From the NCBI GenBank assembly GCA_024280815.1, contig JAJRPL010000440.1, positions 1-5,030 on the forward strand: 5,030 bases of DNA, in the 5' to 3' direction. The notes beneath the pieces are model-generated. The model was not told the origin of the DNA. It worked only from the letters and a program-made list of their open reading frames with translations, and ran no database searches. Positions 1 through 5,030 of the stretch are shown here, piece by piece. Made by a program: the position numbers and the translations under genes. How positions within the stretch are numbered: the first letter of the stretch is position 1; each line of letters starts with the position of its first letter. Source of the stretch: Bacteroidota bacterium. GTDB taxonomy: Bacteria > Bacteroidota > Bacteroidia > Flavobacteriales > Flavobacteriaceae.

Positions 1-1146
1 TACATCTTGTGCATAGACTAAATATTTTTGTGTGTTTGGATTGAAATTTTCACTATACAATACGTTATAAGTAGGCCTTACATCAAAATCTTTAACAATA
101 TTTGGTGAAGTGTTTTTTTCAACTACAATAGAAGTAAAATAAGTTTTATTATCGACTTTATTTGAAATACCAAAAGTTAAACCATAAGTACTAATATCGT
201 TTTGGTCAAAATTACCGACAATGAATTTTTTGAGTGCCAAAGCCTCTTCATCATGCACCGGTAAATGCCAATTTAATTCTAACAAAGAATGGCGAACATT
301 AATTCCTGATCTACCTAATAATTTTTCTAAAGTCAATTTGCTTTCATTAGGAATACCCTTTACAATAAATGATTTCCAGGGCGTAATACATATCTTACCT
401 ATTCTATTATCTAAAGAAAAATTACAAAAATCATCTAAAAAATCTAAATCATACTTGTTATTCCGCCAATACAAACCCAACCAATATTCATTAATTGCCA
501 TTTTATTGATTCCTTCATAATACGGAAATGGCTTAAAGTCAACTTTCAATTCCGTTTCAATCGTTCTACTGTTGGTTTCAATTTGACTATTGATCAACAT
601 AAACAATTCATCAACATCATCAGCATCTTTAAATACATCTTCTATTGCTTTGGCTACTTTAGAAATATCCCAAGTATAAATCAACACAGGATAACAAACT
701 GGGTTTTGCCAATGAGGTAATCTGATATTTAAATACCAATAATCTTCATGTTTTGAAGTAATAAAATTTAGCTGACCATTAAACAAAGGTGATAATTGTT
801 GCTCAGCATCAGAAATATTAATTTTTAATTTTGGCTGATATTTAAAACTCTCTAAAATATATAAATAATCGGCACTACTTAACCAGGAAGTAGCAGGTAA
901 AATATCAGCAGAAACATACGAACATACTATATTTTGAAAGGTAGGGTCAGATGTCATACCTGTGCTTAGTTTTTGAAACTGGGCATCTATTTCTTTATTT
1001 TTTTTGTGCTCAGGAAAAATAATGTCTTGCCTTGAACCAAAATGAATGGTAGATAACCCTAATGCTTTCGCATAATTGATAATTTCTTTCAACTCACTTG
1101 GCGACAAAACACCACCTTTTATAAAAACTCTTTTTAAATCTACCAT
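1..1146 (-). CDS. Nitrite/sulfite reductase-like (ferredoxin-like half-domain) protein, 3' end beyond the window
   Basis: This reading frame is open for 382 residues from an ATG at 1146 and has no stop before the left edge, so the protein is C-terminally incomplete here. Residues 9-45 contain GGVLSPSEL, then GLSTIHFGSRQDIIF. This matches the first ferredoxin-like half-domain of nitrite/sulfite reductases, including the conserved Arg-Gln (R39-Q40). Residues 70-90 (FQNIVCSYVSADILPA) resemble the following RN-I-V segment of that fold. Residues 250-297 (ICITPWKSFIVKGIP, then GINVRHSLLELNWHLP) resemble the second half-domain. Only four cysteines are visible (75, 151, 241, 253). They form no CxxxxxC/CxxxC pair, and none follows the second half-domain, so a siroheme-[4Fe-4S] catalytic role is unlikely. 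No signal peptide or membrane segment is seen. The start lies two bases after the nitrate reductase stop, which implies one operon and coupled translation. From memory, related Bacteroidota proteins carry a C-terminal rubredoxin domain; that part is not visible here. The role may be electron transfer or an accessory function for nitrate reduction (inference). Confidence 0.72.
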   Translation of the reverse strand, partial: MVDLKRVFIKGGVLSPSELKEIINYAKALGLSTIHFGSRQDIIFPEHKKNKEIDAQFQKLSTGMTSDPTFQNIVCSYVSADILPATSWLSSADYLYILESFKYQPKLKINISDAEQQLSPLFNGQLNFITSKHEDYWYLNIRLPHWQNPVCYPVLIYTWDISKVAKAIEDVFKDADDVDELFMLINSQIETNSRTIETELKVDFKPFPYYEGINKMAINEYWLGLYWRNNKYDLDFLDDFCNFSLDNRIGKICITPWKSFIVKGIPNESKLTLEKLLGRSGINVRHSLLELNWHLPVHDEEALALKKFIVGNFDQNDISTYGLTFGISNKVDNKTYFTSIVVEKNTSPNIVKDFDVRPTYNVLYSENFNPNTQKYLVYAQDV

Positions 1147-1148
1147 AA

Positions 1149-4100
1149 TTAAACCGTTACTGTATTTTCTCGCATGGTTTTTTGAAAAATTTCTAACACT
1201 TCTGGCTTACAACTACCACAGCCCATACCAGCTCCAGTGGTCTTACATAACTCAGCGTAATTGGTGCATCCTGAATTGACAACGTCTTCTATATTACCCT
1301 CTCCAATTTGACTGCACGAACAGACTAACTTTCCTTTTACAGGAATTGAAGCTTCATTAGAGCGTAATAACTCATCTCTTTTGTCTCCTAGTTCAATTTT
1401 ATCTTCAATCAAAGTTTTAAATTCAGCAAATTCTTTTTTATCACCCAATAAAACAGCACCAACCAATCGATCATCTTTAATAATACATTTTTTATAATAA
1501 TGCTTCTTGATATCCATAAAGATAACCTCTTCATAAGAATTATCTTTTTCAGGAAACTGAACCAAGCCAATACTACATAAATTCAAATCTTTAAATTTTA
1601 AGATATTCATTAAAACAGAACCTGTATACACACTATTTAAATCTCCTAAAATAAAATTAACCGCAACATCTGCTTGTTGTTCTGCTGCTGAAGTGATACC
1701 GTATAAAAAATTATTGAACTCTGCAATTTCACCCAAAGCAAAAATGGTAGGATCGCTTGTTTGTAAATATTGATTTACAATCACCCCTCTTCTAGAGTCT
1801 AATTTAGCTTGTTTAGCCAATTCTGTATTTGGTATGGTACCAATGGCATAAACAATAGCATTACAAGAAATATTCTTTCCTGTTTTAAATGTTATTGATA
1901 ATTTATGTGAAGCGTTATCATCTTCAAAGACAGTCGTTACTTCATTATCAAAATAGATTTTAATACCTCGCTCACGAACATCTTCAGCTAACAATCTGCT
2001 TGCCATAAGATCTAATTGTCTTTCCATTAATCTAGAAGCACGTTCTATAATGGTAATTTGCACATTTTTTTTATTCAATGTAGCTGCCAATTCTAGACCT
2101 AATAATCCGCCACCAACAATTACAACATGCTGTTCGTCTTCAGGTAAACCTGTTGCTTTTAGGTGATTTTTTAATTTTTCAGCATCTGCTCTATTCCTCA
2201 ATGTAAACCTACCTGGAGAATCTATTTGAGCGTTAGCTGGTACAAAAGCTCTACTGCCTGTTGCCATGATTAACAAGTCATAGCTGTGCTTATCTCCATT
2301 ACTATCTATAACTATTTTCTTTTCTTTATTCACATTAGTGATAGCTACTTCAGAAAATAATTTTAAATTCAACTTATCTATTTCTTCTTTTTTTACCTTT
2401 TCAAGTTCTTCCCAAGTCAATTCATCACTTACATATTCAGGAAGTAATACTCTATTATAAAAAGGGTTTTTCTCTAAAGAAAACACTAATAATTCATCGA
2501 TATCATTATGATCTCTATAACTTTTTACAAATCGATATGCAGCCGCTCCTCCGCCAATGATGCAAATTTTTTGCTTGGACTTTTGATGCTTGGAAACTTC
2601 AACGGGAATGTATTTGTAATCGGGCTCCTTAGAAATAGGGTCTATTAAGTTTGTAGTCAAATTATTAGCTCTTCCGAAGTCATTACCAGATATTTTACCC
2701 CAATGAATAGGCATAAAAACTACTCCTTTTCTAATATCATTATTTAATTTAGCAGTTATTCTTACCTTTCCAGTATCATTTTGAATCGATACCACATCTC
2801 CTTCCCTAATATTTCTATGTTGAGCATCTTCTTTATTCATTTCTAAATAAGGAGAAGGGATATGTGTGTTCAATCGATTAACTACTCCTGTTTTTGTTCT
2901 TGTATGCCACTGATCTCTAATTCTACCTGAAGTGAGCACTAAAGGAAATTCTGTAGATGTTTTATTTGACTGATTTTCGATATGATTAGGTCTAGTAAAA
3001 TTGACTTTTCCTGTAGTTGTAAAGAATTTTTTATCTGTAAAAAGCCTTGGTGTTCCTTTGTGTTCCTTAGTAGGAACTGGCCACTGCATACTTCCTTCGG
3101 TTTTTAACCGCTCATAAGACAAGCCTGAGATGTCAATATTAGTACCTTTAGTTAGCAAGCAATGCTCATCAAATATTTCACTTGCACTTTCATAGTCAAA
3201 ACCATCAAAATCCATAGCTTGAGCAAATTTTGCTATAATTTCTGTATCTGGAATAGCTTCTCCTGGAGGCTCAACACCTTTTGCTAAGTAACTAATTCTT
3301 CGTTCAGAATTGGTCATGGTTCCTTCCTTTTCTAACCATCCTGCAGCAGGTAATAATAAATCGGCATATTTAGTAGTTTCAGAATTATGAGAAATATCTT
3401 GCACCACTACAAAGTTTGCTTTTTCTAACGCTTCTTCAACAAATAATGAGTTGGGTAAACTCACTACAGGATTGGTACAAACTATCCAAATTGCTTTTAA
3501 TTTTCCTGTATGTAAAGCTTCAAACATTTCGGTAGCTGTATACCCTGGTTTTTCTAAAATTTCTTTACCTCCCCAAAAATCAGATACTTCTTTTCTATGC
3601 TCAGGATTTTCTAAATCTCTATGAGCTGCCAATAAATTCGCCATACCACCCACTTCGCGTCCTCCCATAGCATTTGGCTGCCCTGTTAATGAAAAAGGAC
3701 CAGAACCTGGCTTCCCAATTTGTCCAGTTAATAAAGACAAGTTAATTAATGAAACATTTTTATCTACACCTATAACACTTTGGTTTAAGCCCATAGTCCA
3801 CATACTAATAAAACCTTTGGCATCACCAATATAGCTAGCAGCAGTTTTAATTTCTTCTATGGTAATTCCACAAATTTCTGCGGCTTGTTTTAAACTAGTG
3901 TTTAATGCTAGTTCTTTTACGGAGTCAAAATCTACGGTATGATTTTTAATGAATTCAATATCAATTTTATCATCTTCAATTAGGCATCTAGCGATGGCAT
4001 TATGTAAAGTGACATCCGTTCCTGGTATAATTTGTAAATGTAAATCAGCAATTGAAGTAGTTTGTGTTTTTCTGGGATCAACAACAATAATTTTAACATT

Positions 4101-4688
4101 AGAATTCTCTTCTTTATGTTTTTCTAGACGTCTAAATAAAATAGGATGACACCAAGCAGGGTTGGCACCAGCAATTAAAAAACAATCAGCCAATTCAATA
4201 TCTTCATAAGAAATAGGTACTGAATCTTCTCCAACAGTTTTCTTATAACCAACTACAGCAGAACTCATACAGAGTCTTGAATTCGTATCAATATTATTTG
4301 TACCCAAAAACCCTTTGGTCAATTTATTTAGAATATAGTATTCTTCTGTTAAGCATTGCCCTGACACGTAAAACCCTACACTATCTGGACCATGTTTATT
4401 TATAATAGATTTAAAAACTGCAGCAGCTCTTTCTATGGCAGTATCCCAAGTAACTTGCTGCATAGGGTGATTTCTACTCCATCGCATTTCAGGATGTAAA
4501 ATTCTATCTTCTGTATTCTGAACTACGTAGTTTAAATTCATACCTTTTGAGCAAAGCATACCTTTATTTACAGGGTAGTTAGAATCTCCTTCTACAGTTA
4601 GGCCACCCTGAGCATCTTTATTTACAATAATACCACAACCAGTGCCACAATAAGAACAAGTAGTTTTATAAGAATTTTTAACAGCCAT
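1149..4688 (-). CDS. nasA: Assimilatory nitrate reductase: NasA catalytic half fused to a NirB-like FAD/NAD(P)H reductase and a BFD [2Fe-2S] domain
   Basis: The gene encodes 1179 residues and catalyses nitrate to nitrite in the cytoplasm; there is no Tat signal. The N-terminal [4Fe-4S] ligands are C11, C14, C18 and C46, with the usual Lys (K48) just after the last one. C140 in NSRLCMSSAVVGYKK is the probable Mo ligand. The segment around 327-356 (PGSGPFSLTGQPNAMGGRE, then AAHR) is typical of NasA/NapA-type enzymes. The dinucleotide-binding domain covers about 582-695. A NirB/rubredoxin-reductase-like flavoprotein follows. It has an FAD motif GGGAAA (712-717), ATGS (809-812), a NAD(P)H motif GGGLLGLE (859-866) and FALGEIAE (983-990). 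An acidic residue (E882) at the end of the second strand favours NADH. Residues 1018-1090 resemble the NirB region after the flavin domain. A BFD-like domain ends the protein, with C1123-x-C1125-x31-C1157-x2-C1160. No siroheme domain is present, so nitrite reduction must be done elsewhere. All expected cofactor residues look intact. A stop in frame upstream (near 4714) and the conserved N-terminus support the ATG at 4688. A separate catalytic NasA is much shorter, about 700-900 residues. The family call is firm; the physiological role is inferred from the domain set and the lack of an export signal. Confidence 0.95.
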   Translation of the reverse strand: MAVKNSYKTTCSYCGTGCGIIVNKDAQGGLTVEGDSNYPVNKGMLCSKGMNLNYVVQNTEDRILHPEMRWSRNHPMQQVTWDTAIERAAAVFKSIINKHGPDSVGFYVSGQCLTEEYYILNKLTKGFLGTNNIDTNSRLCMSSAVVGYKKTVGEDSVPISYEDIELADCFLIAGANPAWCHPILFRRLEKHKEENSNVKIIVVDPRKTQTTSIADLHLQIIPGTDVTLHNAIARCLIEDDKIDIEFIKNHTVDFDSVKELALNTSLKQAAEICGITIEEIKTAASYIGDAKGFISMWTMGLNQSVIGVDKNVSLINLSLLTGQIGKPGSGPFSLTGQPNAMGGREVGGMANLLAAHRDLENPEHRKEVSDFWGGKEILEKPGYTATEMFEALHTGKLKAIWIVCTNPVVSLPNSLFVEEALEKANFVVVQDISHNSETTKYADLLLPAAGWLEKEGTMTNSERRISYLAKGVEPPGEAIPDTEIIAKFAQAMDFDGFDYESASEIFDEHCLLTKGTNIDISGLSYERLKTEGSMQWPVPTKEHKGTPRLFTDKKFFTTTGKVNFTRPNHIENQSNKTSTEFPLVLTSGRIRDQWHTRTKTGVVNRLNTHIPSPYLEMNKEDAQHRNIREGDVVSIQNDTGKVRITAKLNNDIRKGVVFMPIHWGKISGNDFGRANNLTTNLIDPISKEPDYKYIPVEVSKHQKSKQKICIIGGGAAAYRFVKSYRDHNDIDELLVFSLEKNPFYNRVLLPEYVSDELTWEELEKVKKEEIDKLNLKLFSEVAITNVNKEKKIVIDSNGDKHSYDLLIMATGSRAFVPANAQIDSPGRFTLRNRADAEKLKNHLKATGLPEDEQHVVIVGGGLLGLELAATLNKKNVQITIIERASRLMERQLDLMASRLLAEDVRERGIKIYFDNEVTTVFEDDNASHKLSITFKTGKNISCNAIVYAIGTIPNTELAKQAKLDSRRGVIVNQYLQTSDPTIFALGEIAEFNNFLYGITSAAEQQADVAVNFILGDLNSVYTGSVLMNILKFKDLNLCSIGLVQFPEKDNSYEEVIFMDIKKHYYKKCIIKDDRLVGAVLLGDKKEFAEFKTLIEDKIELGDKRDELLRSNEASIPVKGKLVCSCSQIGEGNIEDVVNSGCTNYAELCKTTGAGMGCGSCKPEVLEIFQKTMRENTVTV

Positions 4689-4784
4689 ACATTCGTTTTC
4701 AATTTTTAAAGAATCTTAATCTTGTTTTATACATTAGGAAACCTATTACATAATCCGAGTTAAATAAAGAAAGAATTCTGGGTA
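4689..4784 (-). other. Leader (probable 5' UTR) of the nitrate reductase gene
   Basis: This stretch lies between the candidate -7 element and the nitrate reductase ATG. It is AT-rich and shows no Shine-Dalgarno sequence; the bases just before the start (AAAACGAATGT) are A-rich, as is usual in Bacteroidota. The only local fold seen is a weak one, TAGG-TTT-CCTA at 4735-4745, with four pairs and a three-base loop. I see no riboswitch and no strong antitermination hairpin like the one used by NasR in enterobacteria. The transcription start is inferred, so the leader length is approximate. Confidence 0.4.
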
Positions 4785-4792
4785 CAAAAATA
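4785..4792 (-). promoter_or_regulatory. Candidate Bacteroidota -7 promoter element (TAnnTTTG) for the nitrate reductase operon
   Basis: The minus strand reads TATTTTTG here, an exact match to the TAnnTTTG consensus of the Bacteroidota housekeeping sigma factor. It lies 96 bases upstream of the nitrate reductase start. The matching -33 TTG is absent at a 19-base spacing, where the minus strand reads CGT (4814-4812). That position falls inside the 16-bp palindrome, which would suit a promoter needing an activator. A similar but longer run (TATTTTTTTG) sits just upstream. The T-rich background makes a chance match possible. Confidence 0.5.
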
Positions 4793-4800
4793 CAAAAAAA

Positions 4801-4816
4801 TACGTATTAATACGTA
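4801..4816. promoter_or_regulatory. Perfect 16-bp palindrome, candidate operator of the nitrate reductase promoter
   Basis: The sequence TACGTATTAATACGTA equals its own reverse complement. It can be read as two heptamers, TACGTAT and ATACGTA, facing each other across a 2-base gap. This is the 7-2-7 layout known for NarL/NarP dimer sites, and each heptamer matches the enterobacterial TACYYMT consensus at six of seven positions. It sits eight bases upstream of the candidate -7 element, over the -33 region. A LuxR/NarL-type regulator is encoded next door, making it a possible binder (inference). CG steps are rare in this intergenic region, so a palindrome holding two of them is less likely to be plain AT-rich noise. 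Confidence 0.5.
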
Positions 4817-4820
4817 GTAT

Positions 4821-4850
4821 TATTTATAAAAATGAGGGTTGTATTTATAA
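4821..4850. repeat. Pair of 9-bp direct repeats at a 21-bp interval upstream of the nitrate reductase promoter
   Basis: TATTTATAA occurs at 4821-4829 and again at 4842-4850 on the plus strand. The 21-base interval is two helical turns, so both copies face the same side of the DNA. They lie just upstream of the palindrome, where an activator or a UP-like AT element could bind. The repeats are pure A/T in an AT-rich region, so chance is a serious alternative. Confidence 0.3.
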
Positions 4851-4897
4851 GATCTATTTTAATTGACGACCTTTTTTGAAAATTTAGAGGCAAAAAA

Positions 4898-5030
4898 TCA
4901 ATTTAAATTGTATTTAGATGCTTTTGCTGCAAGTTCAATTAGGTTTTTTACATTCATTTTTTTCATCAGATTGAATCGATGTGTTTCAACAGTTCGTTTG
5001 CTATTATTTAATAGCTCAGAAATTTCACTA
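4898..5030 (-). CDS. C-terminal end of a LuxR/NarL-family (GerE-type HTH) transcriptional regulator, 5' part beyond the window
   Basis: The last 43 residues and a TGA stop are visible; the frame is open to the right edge. The residues include SEISELLNNSKRTVETHRFN and then LMKKMNVKNLIELAAKA. This is the end of a GerE/LuxR helix-turn-helix: helix 2 (EISELL), a short turn (NNS), and a recognition helix containing the hallmark TVETHR, then the last helix that stabilises the dimer. The protein ends about 19 residues after the NVKN segment, a normal ending for this class. The N-terminal part is outside the window, so it cannot be told whether it is a two-component response regulator with a receiver domain (most common) or another LuxR-type protein. 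It lies 209 bases upstream of the nitrate reductase gene on the same strand, so it may control that operon (inference). No convincing GC-rich terminator follows it. Confidence 0.88.
   Translation of the reverse strand, partial: SEISELLNNSKRTVETHRFNLMKKMNVKNLIELAAKASKYNLN

Noticed and set aside
221..520. Plus-strand open frame of 99 codons
   Set aside because: It lies wholly antisense to the nitrite-reductase-like gene, which has clear family motifs in this stretch. The translated product is low-complexity and resembles no family.
1076..1279. Plus-strand open frame of 67 codons across the junction of the two main genes
   Set aside because: It is antisense to both the BFD-encoding end of the nitrate reductase and the start of the next gene, whose frames are well supported. 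There is no promoter or recognisable product.
1149..2600. Idea that the C-terminal half is a complete NADH-nitrite reductase (NirB)
   Set aside because: The FAD/NAD(P)H and BFD-like parts match NirB, but the large siroheme/[4Fe-4S] domain with its cysteine motif is absent, and the protein ends right after a single BFD domain.
3949..4149. Plus-strand open frame of 66 codons
   Set aside because: It is antisense to the molybdopterin domain of the nitrate reductase, and its product has no recognisable motif.
4872..4897. Possible terminator after the regulator gene (TTTTTTG paired with CAAAAAA around a 12-base loop)
   Set aside because: The stem has only one G-C pair, the loop is long, and no T-run follows in the direction of transcription, so it does not look like an intrinsic terminator.
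4899..4910. 12-bp palindrome CAATTTAAATTG over the regulator stop codon
   Set aside because: It is nearly all A/T, lies mostly in coding sequence, and is easily expected by chance at this base composition.

Overview
This AT-rich window looks like chromosomal DNA from a marine- or soil-type Bacteroidota, most likely a flavobacterium. The grounds are the strongly A/T-biased codon use, starts without a Shine-Dalgarno sequence, a TAnnTTTG-type promoter element, and the nitrate reductase architecture. This assignment is an inference from style and was not tested by a database search.

All three genes lie on the minus strand, so the window reads right to left. At the right edge (4898-5030) is the C-terminal end of a LuxR/NarL-type helix-turn-helix regulator, with the rest outside the window. 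A 209-base intergenic region (4689-4897) follows. It holds a candidate Bacteroidota promoter, a perfect 16-bp palindrome with a 7-2-7 layout like NarL sites, a 9-bp direct repeat at a 21-bp interval, and a leader of about 90 bases. Next comes the main gene (1149-4688), an 1179-residue cytoplasmic assimilatory nitrate reductase. In one chain it joins a NasA-type molybdopterin/[4Fe-4S] catalytic half, a NirB-like FAD/NAD(P)H reductase and a C-terminal BFD-like [2Fe-2S] domain. Two bases after its stop, a second gene begins (1146 down to 1) and runs off the left edge. Its 382 visible residues resemble the nitrite/sulfite reductase fold, but no [4Fe-4S]/siroheme cysteines are present where they would be expected.

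The inferred role is nitrate assimilation. Electrons would pass from NAD(P)H to FAD, then [2Fe-2S], then [4Fe-4S], then the Mo cofactor within one polypeptide, reducing nitrate to nitrite. The coupled downstream protein is probably an accessory or electron-transfer partner rather than a nitrite reductase. The regulator and the promoter palindrome suggest a control circuit for the operon. No RNA genes, mobile elements or CRISPR arrays were seen. The families are known, so I do not claim a new system. The least explained parts are the degenerate nitrite-reductase-like partner and the operator-like palindrome.
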